The notes: generated by a model not told the origin, from the letters alone. Shown: positions 1-7,751, counted from the stretch's first letter. The stretch is DNA of 9,801 nucleotides from Spirochaetaceae bacterium (GCA_031284295.1 JAITAE010000151.1:1-9801), one strand, 5' to 3'. Translations and numbers: made by a program.

Positions 1-85
1 CGCCGTCAAGCTCCAAACGCCGCGCCAGCAGCTCCGCTACCGTGCTCTTGCCCGACCCCGCCGGCCCATCAATCGCCACCACCAT
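1..85 (-). CDS. cmk: Cytidylate kinase, N-terminal part (runs off the left edge)
   Basis: The first 28 codons of a minus-strand gene are visible, starting MVVAIDGPAGSGKSTVAELL. This is the P-loop (Walker A, GPAGSGKST, residues 7-15) that opens cytidylate kinase, which phosphorylates CMP and dCMP in the cytoplasm. The IDGPAGSGKST form is very typical of Cmk; other P-loop kinases usually differ around it. The start is taken at the ATG at 83-85, but no Shine-Dalgarno sequence precedes it. The two following GTG codons (80-82 and 77-79) and upstream in-frame codons cannot be excluded as starts. A candidate promoter lies only 19 bases upstream, so the leader would be very short. The gene runs in the same direction as the sulfate operon but is 458 bases beyond it and is probably transcribed separately. 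Only the N-terminus is visible, so the call rests on one motif. Confidence 0.75.
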   Translation of the reverse strand, partial: MVVAIDGPAGSGKSTVAELLARRLELDG

Positions 86-104
86 AAATCTACAGCCGTC
101 AATT

Positions 105-134
105 ATTATAACAATACCGGTTACACGATTACAA
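105..134 (-). promoter_or_regulatory. Candidate sigma-70-type promoter for the cytidylate kinase gene
   Basis: On the minus strand there is a perfect -10 box TATAAT (105-110) preceded, with an 18-base spacer, by TTGTAA (129-134), which matches four of six bases of the -35 consensus. The -10 box ends 19 bases before the ATG at 85. Transcription would therefore begin about a dozen bases before the start codon, agreeing with the lack of a ribosome-binding site. Confidence 0.5.
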
Positions 135-341
135 GTCCCCGCTGTTAAGTCCTGAAACAGGTTGACAGATAATGCACTCATTTACGCAACTTTATGGCGC
201 ATTTCCAGGCGTGTTTTATACAGCAGAAAGAGAAAGCTTGTATATGGCAGAACAATAGTATCCTAACACTAGTGAAAATACCGGTTTTACCGTGCAGGGG
301 CCTGTTCAGGACACGAATATCTGCGCAAGGGATAGAAGCGG

Positions 342-366
342 TATAAAAACGCGCAGTGTTTTTATA
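342..366. terminator. Perfect 9-bp inverted repeat, possible bidirectional terminator
   Basis: TATAAAAAC (342-350) and GTTTTTATA (358-366) are exact reverse complements around a 7-base loop. Read on either strand the 3' arm contains TTTTT, so a weak intrinsic terminator for cysN read-through is possible. The stem is A/T-rich, however, and the T run is inside the stem rather than after it. The structure is certain; the function is a guess. Confidence 0.3.
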
Positions 367-399
367 ATAGCGGATAGCCCGGTCGCCGCGCAGCGGCGA
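367..399. repeat. REP-like short palindromic element
   Basis: A short lead, ATAGCGGATAGCCCGG (367-382), is followed by a G+C-rich hairpin TCGCCGC-gca-GCGGCGA (383-399, 7 bp stem, 3-base loop). The lead resembles ATAGCGGAAAAGCC at 4849-4862 inside the operon, which is likewise joined to hairpins. Two copies of a similar lead beside palindromes suggest a dispersed intergenic repeat family, but two short matches in one window are weak evidence. Confidence 0.35.
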
Positions 400-451
400 T
401 GCGCCCAAATTCCAAAACTAAACTCACAAGTTTAATCGTGCCGGGATATTG

Positions 452-488
452 GACTTGTTCAAGAACCTCATTGGTTCTCTCCCAAGTC
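452..488. repeat. Two-tier stem-loop downstream of cysN
   Basis: GACTTG (452-457) pairs with CAAGTC (483-488). Inside it, after symmetrical 4-base internal loops, AGAACC (462-467) pairs with GGTTCT (473-478) around a 5-base loop. It starts 56 bases after the cysN stop on the transcript. There is no T run after it, so it looks more like an mRNA 3' stabilising structure than an intrinsic terminator. Confidence 0.35.
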
Positions 489-543
489 GCGGCAAATGCC
501 GTGCAAAACGCGCTGCATTTTGACGTTTTTAAGCGGAAGTTCC

Positions 544-1968
544 TTACGCGAAACGGTGTGGAAAATGCTTTTTTAAGAGCGCGAATAATTCGTCCTCAAA
601 ACCGTCTATACCAAGACCTTCAAAACCGGCAAGGCTCTCCCATGCCTTTTGCGCGCTTAAATTTTCAAGCGCGATGCCGCCGCCCGCAGCGTCGAAGCCG
701 TCCACGATCACGAAGCGTCCAAGGTCAGCGTTGTCGTAGAATGAAGAAAACGCTATCGGGCGTGCCAGCGACAGTATAACGCTGCCGCACTCATAGCGCT
801 CCAGGTGCTGGCGGGCCGGGTTTTGGCCGCCGCCTGTATTTTCCTGTTCCCCGCCCAAAAAACATTCTATCCGTTCAAGGCGGACTTCAACTTTCTCGCA
901 GCCCAGCTTGAGCAGGCAGTTTTTGTTGACACCGAACGGACGGGAACCAAGCCAGATGATGTTCGCCCGCATCCTGTCCCCGGACGAAACAAAGCCGCCC
1001 GATTCGTAAAATCCCTGTTCAGACTTTTTTACCATCACTTCGCCGCGTTTAACGTATATCTCCTCATCCAATGTAAAACCGGCTGCTTCGCCTGGAAATG
1101 TGCGAAATTTCGGCGGGGCGTTCCAGACTTCAATGCTTTTGATACGTGCCGTTTTGCCGGAGGGCAGGAAGCTGACCTCGTCTCCGGCTGAAATTTCACC
1201 GCTTACCACAGTGCCGGCATATATCCGCCGCTCATCGTTACCGCCGCTGAAACGGTATATGTCCTGAACGGGCATAGCGAAAAAGGAATCTTCGTTGGAA
1301 ATGAGCGGCTCAAAGCTGTCCAGTATTTCCAGTACGGTTTTGCCCGTGTACCAGGGCATTTCGGGCGCGATTGTCGTGATGTTTTTTCCTTCGCGCGCGC
1401 TTACCGGCACAAACGCTACGGGGTTTACGCGGAGTGCGCCAAGATACCGCGTGTACTCGGTTTTTACGCGCTCAAAGACGGCTTTATCGTAACCGGCAAT
1501 GTCCATTTTGTTGACGGCGACCAGCGCCTGCGTAACGCCGAGCAGCGACAAAAGCAAGCCGTGCCGTTTTGAATTTTCCGCCACCCCCTCAACCGCGTCG
1601 ATTACCAGAATCGCGGCCTCGGCACGGGACGCGCCGCTCAGCATATTCCGCAGGAACTCGATGTGCCCCGGCGCGTCGATAATGATGTATTCCCGAACCT
1701 TGCTTCTGAAAAATATGCGGGCGCTGTCTATCGTGATCCCCTGACTCTGCTCGTCCGCAAGCGCGTCCAGCAGAAAGGCGTATTCAAACACGCTGCCATT
1801 TTTCCGGCACGAATCCTCCACAGACTGGAGTTTGCCTTCGGGCAGGGAACCGGTGTCGGCAAGGAGGCGCCCTATCAGAGTGCTTTTGCCGTGGTCAACG
1901 TGGCCGGTGATGACTATATTCATCCGCTGTCCTGAATGTTGGACGGCGTGGTTTCCGGTTTCATCCAT
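544..1968 (-). CDS. cysN: Sulfate adenylyltransferase subunit 1 (GTPase CysN)
   Basis: This is the GTPase subunit of ATP sulfurylase, which couples GTP hydrolysis to formation of APS from ATP and sulfate in the cytoplasm with CysD. The EF-Tu-like G motifs are all present in this 474-residue protein: GHVDHGKST (22-30), QGITID (76-81), DAPGH (98-102), NKMD (153-156) and SAR (190-192). Beta-barrel domains resembling EF-Tu domains 2 and 3 follow to about residue 430. The protein ends with a short acidic and hydrophobic tail and carries no fused APS kinase (CysC) domain. The ATG at 1966-1968 overlaps the cysD stop by one base (TGATG), which suggests translational coupling. A second ATG at 1921-1923, giving MNIVITGHVDHGKST and preceded by AGGA at good spacing, matches the usual family N-terminus and may be the real start. 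It is the last gene of the operon. Confidence 0.93.
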   Translation of the reverse strand: MDETGNHAVQHSGQRMNIVITGHVDHGKSTLIGRLLADTGSLPEGKLQSVEDSCRKNGSVFEYAFLLDALADEQSQGITIDSARIFFRSKVREYIIIDAPGHIEFLRNMLSGASRAEAAILVIDAVEGVAENSKRHGLLLSLLGVTQALVAVNKMDIAGYDKAVFERVKTEYTRYLGALRVNPVAFVPVSAREGKNITTIAPEMPWYTGKTVLEILDSFEPLISNEDSFFAMPVQDIYRFSGGNDERRIYAGTVVSGEISAGDEVSFLPSGKTARIKSIEVWNAPPKFRTFPGEAAGFTLDEEIYVKRGEVMVKKSEQGFYESGGFVSSGDRMRANIIWLGSRPFGVNKNCLLKLGCEKVEVRLERIECFLGGEQENTGGGQNPARQHLERYECGSVILSLARPIAFSSFYDNADLGRFVIVDGFDAAGGGIALENLSAQKAWESLAGFEGLGIDGFEDELFALLKKHFPHRFA

Positions 1969-2855
1969 CACATATAACCTTCTTTTCGCAGTATCTCCAG
2001 CGTTCCGCCGCCATCCTTGTCCTGGGCGCGCCCTGAACGCTCGGCTATGTTGCGGAATTTTCCGCTTACAAGCTCGTCAATTATCTCCTTGGGATTCCGC
2101 GCCTCAGAATCTACCGGGAAAGTACATGGATAACAACCCAAAGAACGGTAACGCTTACCGTTTCCCTGATTGTAGTAGATTGAAATTGTTGGTATTTTTT
2201 CCCGCTCGATATATTCCCAAATGTTAAGCTCCGTCCATTCAAGCAGGGGATGAACCCGTACATGGGTTCCGGGAGCGAATTCTGTTTTGTAAAGATTCCA
2301 GAGTTCAGGCGGCTGGGCGCTCGCGTCCCATTCGCTATTTTCGCCACGTGCCGAAAAGACACGTTCCTTGGAGCGGCTGCCTTCCTCGTCGCTGCGCGCG
2401 CCCACTATCACCGCGTTGTACGGCTCGCCCGTCTCGAAGTCCCGCCATTCGTCTTCCAGCGGGTCGTAAATCCGGCGCGGCGCCGTACCGTCCAGCGTTG
2501 AGCGTAGCGCCGTGGTTTTGAGTTCCCGGCAACAACTTATGCGGTCAAGGCCGCCGGCAAACGTACGCTTTTCCGCCAGCGCCGCTTTGTTCTGCCCTAC
2601 TACAAGCCTAAGCCGCAGTTCTTTGGCCAGCTTATCGCGGTATGCTATCATTTCCGGTATCTTATACCCCGTGTCGATATGGATAAGTTCGAACGGAATA
2701 TGTCCAAAGAACGCTTTTTTCGCCAGCCAGAGCAGTACTGTGCTGTCCTTACCTATTGACCACAGCATACCGGTATTTTTGAAAGACTTGTACGCCTCCC
2801 GGATTATAAAGACACTCTGCGATTCCAGACTATCCAAGTTTGATCGTTGAAACAT
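1968..2855 (-). CDS. cysD: Sulfate adenylyltransferase subunit 2 (CysD)
   Basis: This is the catalytic ATP-pyrophosphatase (PP-loop) subunit of ATP sulfurylase, partner of CysN. In the 295-residue protein the PP-loop SIGKDS is at 33-38, [11 protein letters not shown] at about 59-69, the basic [12 protein letters not shown] segment at 154-165, and the family C-terminus ending RKEGYM. Length is close to the E. coli protein (about 300). It belongs to the CysD branch with [11 protein letters not shown] near residues 236-245, where E. coli has a CWPLT-type sequence. Paired cysteines also occur at 108-109, so it carries a CC...CxxC pattern resembling the Fe-S ligands of APS reductase. A roughly 25-residue polar stretch (about 120-145) separates the two halves. 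The ATG at 2853-2855 is preferred because GGGAG lies 10 bases upstream; the in-frame GTG at 2862-2864 is too close to it. It overlaps the end of cysH by 26 bases. Confidence 0.92.
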   Translation of the reverse strand: MFQRSNLDSLESQSVFIIREAYKSFKNTGMLWSIGKDSTVLLWLAKKAFFGHIPFELIHIDTGYKIPEMIAYRDKLAKELRLRLVVGQNKAALAEKRTFAGGLDRISCCRELKTTALRSTLDGTAPRRIYDPLEDEWRDFETGEPYNAVIVGARSDEEGSRSKERVFSARGENSEWDASAQPPELWNLYKTEFAPGTHVRVHPLLEWTELNIWEYIEREKIPTISIYYNQGNGKRYRSLGCYPCTFPVDSEARNPKEIIDELVSGKFRNIAERSGRAQDKDGGGTLEILRKEGYM

Positions 2856-3567
2856 CCTGTTCACGCTCCCGCCTGTTTTTTACCATGCAGCCACATTCCC
2901 TGTTTTCAGGATTTTCCCACCACCACCTGCCTGCCCTGATGTCTTCGCCCGCTTTCACAGTCCGCGTACACGGGGCGCAGCCTATGCTCCTGAAACCCTT
3001 TGCGTACAGCGGATTCACCGGCAGCCCGTTCTCTTTGATGTAGCGATTCACGTCGTCCTCGCTCCAGTCAACAAGCGGGTTGAGTTTTATCAGTTTGAAC
3101 TGCTTGTCGTACTCGATTATCCGCATATCCGCGCGTGTTACCGACTGCGACGCCCGCAGGCCGGTAAACCACGCGCTCTTGCCACGCAAAAAATTTGCCA
3201 GCGGCTTTACCTTTCTTACACGGCAGCAAAACCGGCGCGCCTCAAGGCTGTCCCTCATCCCAAACTCACCCTGGGCGCTTTCAAGCTCCCGCTCCTCGTC
3301 CGTGTCGGGATGGCAACGTTTTATCGTTATACCGAAAAAATCCTCAAGCACCTTGTGATGGACATTCAATTCAGGAAAGAGCCTGTTTGTGTCCAGCGTG
3401 AACACTTCAAGTTCCTTTATCCTGACTTTTATAAGAATGTCCAGCGCGACCGTGTCTTCCGCCTGATAACTGTGGGCCAGAGCCACAGGCCCGCGTATGC
3501 AGGCGGCGATACACTCAAGGAATTCTTTGCTCCGGTGGAAACAGTCCGCGCCATTTTCAGATGACAT
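2830..3567 (-). CDS. cysH: Adenylylsulfate (APS) reductase, [4Fe-4S] thioredoxin-dependent type (CysH)
   Basis: This enzyme reduces activated sulfate to sulfite in the cytoplasm. The 245-residue protein has the PP-loop variant SYQAED (33-38), LDTNRLFPE (58-66), the pair of cysteines in [11 protein letters not shown] (CC at 114-115), TGLRASQS (135-142), and RSIGCAPCT with CxxC at 197 and 200. The C-terminal ECG (C225) corresponds to the redox-active cysteine that attacks the sulfonyl group. CC plus CxxC are the four ligands of the [4Fe-4S] cluster that separates APS reductases from E. coli-type PAPS reductases, so APS is the likely substrate; this fits the absence of cysC. An extra cysteine follows at 227 (ECGC). 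The ATG at 3565-3567 with GGAG five bases upstream is chosen. An in-frame upstream extension to 3690 lies inside cysA and is unlikely. It overlaps the cysA end by 11 bases. Confidence 0.92.
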   Translation of the reverse strand: MSSENGADCFHRSKEFLECIAACIRGPVALAHSYQAEDTVALDILIKVRIKELEVFTLDTNRLFPELNVHHKVLEDFFGITIKRCHPDTDEERELESAQGEFGMRDSLEARRFCCRVRKVKPLANFLRGKSAWFTGLRASQSVTRADMRIIEYDKQFKLIKLNPLVDWSEDDVNRYIKENGLPVNPLYAKGFRSIGCAPCTRTVKAGEDIRAGRWWWENPENRECGCMVKNRREREQDVSTIKLG

Positions 3568-4648
3568 AATCGCTCCAACTCTCGTCTTTGGAATATATCT
3601 TTGCCCCCGAAAAGCCGATGTATACCGGTTCACCCTTTCGCTGATCATTTTTGATTGTATTCCACTGTTTTTTGTCAATATCCGCTTCAAGCTCTTTTCC
3701 GCCGGCTACAGTTTGAAGGACGACCCGTACACGGCTGCCTAAAAGCCTGTAGCCGGTGATTCGCGCCGCTATACCCTTGCCGTCCTCGTTGGACAGGCTG
3801 ATCAACACATCGTTTGGGCGGACAAAAAAAGAAACCTCGTCCGGCTGGGTTTCCGCGTTTTCGCCTGACAGGGCGGCGGCTTCAAGATTGAGCGCCCCCT
3901 TGTGGTCAAGGCGGGCGTGAAACAGGTTGACATTCCCCAAAAAGCCGTAAACAAACGGATTCGCGGGGTTGTCGTAAACGTCCTCCGGCGAGCCGGTCTG
4001 TTCTATCTTTCCCTTGTTCAGAATCACGATGTTGTCGGAAACTTCCAGCGCCTCCTCCTGGTCATGCGTAACGAATACGCTTGTGATGTGCATTTCATCG
4101 TGCAAAAACCGGAGCCAGCGCCGCAATTCCTGCCTGACCTTCGCGTCCAGCGCGCCGAAAGGCTCATCCAGCAGCAGCACCTTTGGTTCCACCGCCAGCG
4201 CCCGCGCCAGTGCGACACGCTGTTTCTGCCCGCCGCTCAACTCGCTAGGAAAACGGTTAGCCAGCGACTCAAGCTGGACCATCGAAAGCAGCGAAAAGAC
4301 TTTTTTGCTGATATCCTCCTTGCTTGGCCTCAGCGAGCGCGGGCGCACAGTCAGTCCAAAAGCTATGTTTTGAAACACGCTCATGTGCTTAAACAGCGCG
4401 TAATGCTGAAACACAAAGCCCACGTTCCGCTCACGTATCCGCTTCCATGTCGTATCCTCGCCGAAAAAGCTCACGCTGCCCGAATCGGGCGACTCAAGCC
4501 CGGCGATTATCCGTAGCAGCGTAGTTTTCCCCGAACCGGAAGGCCCCAAAAGCGAGCTTATCTCTCCAGCCGGTATCGACAGGTTGATGTCTTCAAGCGC
4601 GGTAAATGTTCCAAACTTCTTGTTTATCCCTTTTAATTCTATACCCAT
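3557..4648 (-). CDS. cysA: Sulfate/thiosulfate ABC transporter ATP-binding protein (CysA)
   Basis: This is the cytoplasmic ATPase that powers the sulfate importer formed with CysT and CysW. All ABC motifs are intact in the 363-residue protein: Walker [10 protein letters not shown] (35-43), Q-loop glutamine 81, signature LSGGQKQR (137-144), Walker B VLLLDEP (157-163), D-loop ALD (166-168) and H-loop histidine 195 in VTHDQEEA. The C-terminal third (about 240-355) is the TOBE-like regulatory region, with the FFVRPNDV segment at 274-281 typical of CysA. The ATG at 4646-4648, preceded by TGAGGT at suitable spacing, is preferred over a TTG at 4658-4660, which would overlap that ribosome-binding site. 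The gene is separated from cysW by 329 bases, unlike the tightly packed genes on either side, so it may need partly independent expression. Confidence 0.95.
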   Translation of the reverse strand: MGIELKGINKKFGTFTALEDINLSIPAGEISSLLGPSGSGKTTLLRIIAGLESPDSGSVSFFGEDTTWKRIRERNVGFVFQHYALFKHMSVFQNIAFGLTVRPRSLRPSKEDISKKVFSLLSMVQLESLANRFPSELSGGQKQRVALARALAVEPKVLLLDEPFGALDAKVRQELRRWLRFLHDEMHITSVFVTHDQEEALEVSDNIVILNKGKIEQTGSPEDVYDNPANPFVYGFLGNVNLFHARLDHKGALNLEAAALSGENAETQPDEVSFFVRPNDVLISLSNEDGKGIAARITGYRLLGSRVRVVLQTVAGGKELEADIDKKQWNTIKNDQRKGEPVYIGFSGAKIYSKDESWSDYVI

Positions 4649-4759
4649 TATTGACCTCAAAAATTATGATTGTTCAAAGTTTCTAACTCCGATTTCGATG
4701 TCCCGAATTCCGGTAATTCCCATTTGAACTGAATTATCCCGCTTCAAAACTACAACAAG

Positions 4760-4778
4760 ACTCATGCGTAACATGAGT
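4760..4778. repeat. 7-bp hairpin in the cysW-cysA gap
   Basis: ACTCATG (4760-4766) and CATGAGT (4772-4778) are exact reverse complements around a 5-base loop. It is the hairpin of the gap closest to cysA, 112 bases before the cysA start codon on the transcript. There is no T run on the transcript side. Confidence 0.4.
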
Positions 4779-4848
4779 TGGCCTAGCGCTTCTACTTGTA
4801 AAACACCAATATGCCGGTAGTTTCGGGGGCAGCGCCACCGCAGAGGGG

Positions 4849-4901
4849 ATAGCGGAAAAGCCGTAGGCTTTGGGGCGAAGGGCCGGCAACTTTCGTTGCC
4901 G
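4849..4901. repeat. REP-like element with two adjacent hairpins, one with a GNRA tetraloop
   Basis: The lead ATAGCGGAAAAGCC (4849-4862) runs into AAAGCC-gta-GGCTTT (4857-4871). After twelve bases comes CGGCAAC-tttc-GTTGCCG (4884-4901). On the operon transcript the second hairpin has a 7-bp stem closed by a GAAA loop, a GNRA tetraloop, which makes an unusually stable RNA structure. The lead resembles the element at 367-382. Possible roles are protection of the upstream sbp-cysT-cysW message from 3' exonucleases, or partial attenuation before cysA. Confidence 0.4.
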
Positions 4902-4977
4902 CGACTTAACCCCTCCTTATACTTTTCTAAATAGAAACACTATAATCAAGCAATATCGACCTGCCCAAATAAATTTG

Positions 4978-5817
4978 TTAGACTTGAGCGCGTTTACGCT
5001 GCTCGGCGATGATACGCTCAACGACGGTTTTTACAAGCAGCGTTACCAGCGCAAGCAGCGTGAGCAGCGACGCCACTGCAAAGGCCGCGTTGAACATGTA
5101 CTCGCCATACAGGATGTCGATGTAAAGCGGCATCGTTGTCGTAACGCCTCGAATCGAACCGGATACCACAGCCACCGCGCCGAACTCGCCCATGGCGCGG
5201 GCGTTTGTCAGCACGATTCCGTAGAGCAGCCCCCATTTGATGTTGGGCAGCGTTATCCTGAAAAATATTGACGGCCCGCGCGCCCCCAGCGTCATTGCCG
5301 CCTCCTCGTCATCGCGCCCCAGTTCCCGCATCAGCGGGATCAACTCCTTCGCTACGAACGGGAAGGTTACAAAGGCGGTCGCAAGGATTATTCCGGGAAC
5401 GGCAAATACGATTTTCAGGTTATGTTCCAGCAGCCATGAACCGAACCACCCAAAAGAACCGAACAGGAAGATGAAGAGGAGTCCCGCGATGACGGGCGAG
5501 ATCGCAAACGGTATCTCTATCATGGTTGTCAGCACATTCTTGAACCTGAAGTTGAATTTTGTTAATGCCCATGCCATCAGTACGCCGAAAACCGTGTTGA
5601 CAGGTACACATATAAGCGCGGTTAGCAGCGTAAGTTTTATCGACGCGAACACGTCGGGTTCTTTCAACGCGGCAAAATATGTCGTTATGCCGTTTGCCAG
5701 CGCCTCTTTAAATATTGTTGCCAGCGGTATAAAGACAAATACCGCGAGAAAAGCCAGCGTGACGGTAATAAGCGCCGGTTTTATCCAGCGGGGCTCACGC
5801 TCGATTCGATTTTTCAT
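4978..5817 (-). CDS. cysW: Sulfate ABC transporter permease CysW
   Basis: This is an inner-membrane permease subunit of the sulfate importer, paired with CysT. The 279-residue protein has about six hydrophobic segments (near 15-38, 60-85, 100-122, 138-158, 195-215 and 243-265). The cytoplasmic EAA loop that docks on CysA runs EEAAMTLGARG (171-181) to the proline at 191. The segment SGSIRGVTTTMPL (219-231) followed by LYGEY is characteristic of CysW rather than CysT. The ATG at 5815-5817 overlaps the cysT stop by four bases (ATGA) and has GGAGG five bases upstream, so translation is probably coupled. The protein ends in a basic tail, and the 329-base structured gap follows it. Confidence 0.94.
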   Translation of the reverse strand: MKNRIEREPRWIKPALITVTLAFLAVFVFIPLATIFKEALANGITTYFAALKEPDVFASIKLTLLTALICVPVNTVFGVLMAWALTKFNFRFKNVLTTMIEIPFAISPVIAGLLFIFLFGSFGWFGSWLLEHNLKIVFAVPGIILATAFVTFPFVAKELIPLMRELGRDDEEAAMTLGARGPSIFFRITLPNIKWGLLYGIVLTNARAMGEFGAVAVVSGSIRGVTTTMPLYIDILYGEYMFNAAFAVASLLTLLALVTLLVKTVVERIIAEQRKRAQV

Positions 5818-6659
5818 TTTTCCCTCCCGCGTTTCATAAGATTCTGGAGCAGGTTGATGCAGAACAACAGCGCAAACGCGCAGATCAGCAGGCTTGCGCC
5901 TATCGCGCTCGCCCCCTCATAGTTGAATTGTAATAGTTGCTTGACGATTAAAAGCGGGACTATCTCGCTTTCATAGGGCATATTGCTGGAAATAAAAATG
6001 ATTGAGCCGTACTCCCCCAGCCCTCGCGCAAAAGCCAGCGTAAAACCGGTGAGCAACGCGGGTAACAGGGACGGGAATATTACGCGGGCAAAAATCTGGT
6101 AGTAGTTCGCGCCCAGACTGCTCGCCGCCTCCTCAAGTTCCCTGTCCAACTCCTCGATGACAGGCTGCACGGTACGCACGACGAACGGAAAACCTATAAA
6201 TATCAGCGCTATCACGATACCGGCCTTTGAATAGGCTATTTCTATCCCGAATTTTTGCAGTACGCCGCCTATAGCGCCATTTCCCGAAAATATGGTCGCA
6301 AGGGAAATGCCGGCAACAGAGGTCGGTATTGCGAAGGGCAGGTCTATTAGCGCGTCCAGTAATTTTTTGCCAAAGAATTTGTACCGCGTCAAAACCCACG
6401 CGATGACGAGCCCCGCGAAAAAATTGAAAAGCGCCGCCTGAAATGAAGAAAAGAACGAAACCTTAAACGCCGCCGCCGTCCGTTCACTGAAAATAATCCT
6501 CGCAAAATCGCCGAATGAAATCTTCGCGGCGTACAGCACGAGGGCGCTCAAGGGTATGAGTATGAGTAGTGTCATGTATGTCATGGAGAGCCCCAACGTA
6601 AGCCCAAAGCCCGGCAGCTTTGCCTCGTATTTTCTTCTAAAAGGCAGCGCTAATTTCAT
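5814..6659 (-). CDS. cysT: Sulfate ABC transporter permease CysT (CysU)
   Basis: This is the other inner-membrane permease of the importer. The 281-residue protein has about six membrane segments (near 20-43, 63-91, 106-130, 145-165, 195-220 and 245-270). The family motif DLPFAIPTSVAGISL lies at 106-120, and the EAA loop EEAASSLGAN begins at 176 and leads into the FPSLLP segment at 195-200. The sequence ARGLGEYGSIIFIS (211-224) is typical of CysT. The start ATG at 6657-6659 shares one base with the stop of the binding-protein gene (TAATG) and has GGGAGG six bases upstream. The length agrees with the family (about 275-280). Confidence 0.94.
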   Translation of the reverse strand: MKLALPFRRKYEAKLPGFGLTLGLSMTYMTLLILIPLSALVLYAAKISFGDFARIIFSERTAAAFKVSFFSSFQAALFNFFAGLVIAWVLTRYKFFGKKLLDALIDLPFAIPTSVAGISLATIFSGNGAIGGVLQKFGIEIAYSKAGIVIALIFIGFPFVVRTVQPVIEELDRELEEAASSLGANYYQIFARVIFPSLLPALLTGFTLAFARGLGEYGSIIFISSNMPYESEIVPLLIVKQLLQFNYEGASAIGASLLICAFALLFCINLLQNLMKRGREK

Positions 6660-7705
6660 TAGCGCCCTCCCGCTTTTCCGCCTTTAAGCTCGGTCATTAT
6701 CTTGTCGAATTCTCCGCCGTCCCCAAAATGCAGGGGCTGCGCCTTCGTCCAGCCGCCGAAAACGTTGTCTATCGTGATAAGTTTGAGGGTGGGAAACTGT
6801 GAAGCGTACTCTTTTGCCACCTCCGAGTCCCGCGGGCGGTAGTAGTGTTTCGCGGAAATTCGCTGACCCTCTTTTGTATACAGGTAGTTCAGGTAATCTT
6901 TGGCCACGGTTTCCGTTCCCCGGCGCTTGGCCACCGTGTCAACCCACGCGACGGTCGGTTCAGCAAGGATGCTCAACGACGGCACTACGATCTCAAACTT
7001 GTTCTTGCCAAGCTCGTTTATCGAAAGAAACGCCTCGTTTTCCCATGCCAAAAGCACGTCCCCCAAGCCGCGCTGCACAAAGGTATTGGTCGACCCGCGC
7101 GCCCCTGAATCCAGCACGGGGACATTGGCGTATAGTTTTTTTACGAAGTCCCGCGCCTTGGCATCGTTCCCGTACTTTTCAAGTCCGTAGGCCCAGGCCG
7201 CAAGGTAGTTCCAGCGCGCCCCGCCTGAGGTCTTTGGATCCGGCGTGATTATTTTCACATCGCTCCGCGTCAAATCGTCCCAGTCCTTTATCTTTTTGGG
7301 GTTACCCGCCCTGACAAGGAACACTATCGTTGACGTGTACGGCGCGCTGTTATTGGGCAGGCGTTTCTGCCAGCCGGGGTCTATCGTGTGCGCCTTGTTT
7401 ACGATCTCGTCAATGTCGTAAGCGAGCGCCAGCGTAACCACGTCCGCTTCTAACCCCTCGATCACCGCCCGCGCCTGCCCGCCGGAACCGGCGTGGGACT
7501 GTCGCACGGTAATGTTGTTCCCCGTCTTCTGCTTGTAATACTTGGAAAACGCGTCGTTAAAATCGCGGTAAAGTTCCCTCGTCGGATCGTACGAAACGTT
7601 CAACAAACTAAAATCCGCCGCCCGGGCCGCAGGTGAAATCAGCAGCAGTGCCGATACTGTCAACAAAAGGCCCTTGGCCTTATCCGTCCAAAACAATGTT
7701 TTCAT
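6659..7705 (-). CDS. sbp: Periplasmic sulfate-binding protein of the ABC importer
   Basis: This is the solute-binding protein that delivers sulfate (or thiosulfate) to CysTWA. The 348-residue precursor has a signal peptide with a basic start, a hydrophobic core (about 12-25) and a likely cleavage after AARA or AARAA (29-30). Family motifs follow in order: [10 protein letters not shown] (36-45), [20 protein letters not shown] (69-88), [14 protein letters not shown] (155-168) and [20 protein letters not shown] (198-217) then LLAWENEA. There is no lipobox cysteine, so the mature protein is probably soluble and periplasmic, implying a diderm envelope. The ATG at 7703-7705 is chosen because GGAGGAG sits just upstream; earlier in-frame TTG and ATG codons overlap or abut that site. 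It could equally be named cysP; sequence alone does not separate sulfate from thiosulfate preference. It is the first gene of the operon. Confidence 0.93.
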   Translation of the reverse strand: MKTLFWTDKAKGLLLTVSALLLISPAARAADFSLLNVSYDPTRELYRDFNDAFSKYYKQKTGNNITVRQSHAGSGGQARAVIEGLEADVVTLALAYDIDEIVNKAHTIDPGWQKRLPNNSAPYTSTIVFLVRAGNPKKIKDWDDLTRSDVKIITPDPKTSGGARWNYLAAWAYGLEKYGNDAKARDFVKKLYANVPVLDSGARGSTNTFVQRGLGDVLLAWENEAFLSINELGKNKFEIVVPSLSILAEPTVAWVDTVAKRRGTETVAKDYLNYLYTKEGQRISAKHYYRPRDSEVAKEYASQFPTLKLITIDNVFGGWTKAQPLHFGDGGEFDKIMTELKGGKAGGR

Positions 7706-7751
7706 AAACATCTCCTCCAAAATTTCAGGGATTCCACAAAGGGCTATTCCC

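Larger units (their letters stand above)
86..543. other. Intergenic region between cysN and the cytidylate kinase gene
   Basis: This stretch of 458 bases has no convincing gene. A 76-codon minus-strand open frame (178-408) exists but has no family resemblance and no clear ribosome-binding site. The region holds a promoter near its left end and three inverted repeats at 342-366, 383-399 and 452-488, listed separately. Two short related palindromic bits also occur: CCTG-aaa-CAGG at 151-161 and CCTG-tt-CAGG at 301-310. No hairpin followed by a clean run of T on the minus strand was found after cysN. Confidence 0.6.
4649..4977. other. Structured intercistronic gap inside the operon (cysW to cysA)
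   Basis: These 329 bases separate two operon genes whose other junctions overlap or nearly touch. I see no protein-coding gene with a credible start. On the minus strand there is a moderately long open frame through the hairpins (roughly 4906 to 4734), but it has no start codon behind the GGAGGGG at about 4911-4917. The region contains three hairpins in a row (4760-4778, 4857-4871, 4884-4901). It looks like an inserted repeat or an mRNA-stability element rather than a gene. Confidence 0.6.

Noticed and set aside
178..408. 76-codon minus-strand open frame left of cysN
   Set aside because: It starts inside the G+C-rich hairpin at 383-399, covers another inverted repeat, has no recognisable protein features and lies in a typical intergenic gap.
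2833..2864. GTG at 2862-2864 as the cysD start
   Set aside because: The only Shine-Dalgarno-like sequence (GGGAG) is one base from this GTG, too close; it suits the ATG at 2853-2855.
3565..3690. Longer N-terminus for CysH starting at 3690
   Set aside because: The extra 41 residues lie inside the cysA reading frame and do not resemble the family; the ATG at 3565-3567 has a proper GGAG site.
3902..4516. 204-codon plus-strand open frame opposite cysA
   Set aside because: It is fully antisense to a gene with all ABC ATPase motifs, and its translation has no family resemblance; it is a shadow of cysA codon structure.
4734..4906. Small protein encoded in the cysW-cysA gap on the minus strand
   Set aside because: An open stretch exists after GGAGGGG, but no ATG or GTG follows at usable spacing, and the sequence is dominated by palindromes.
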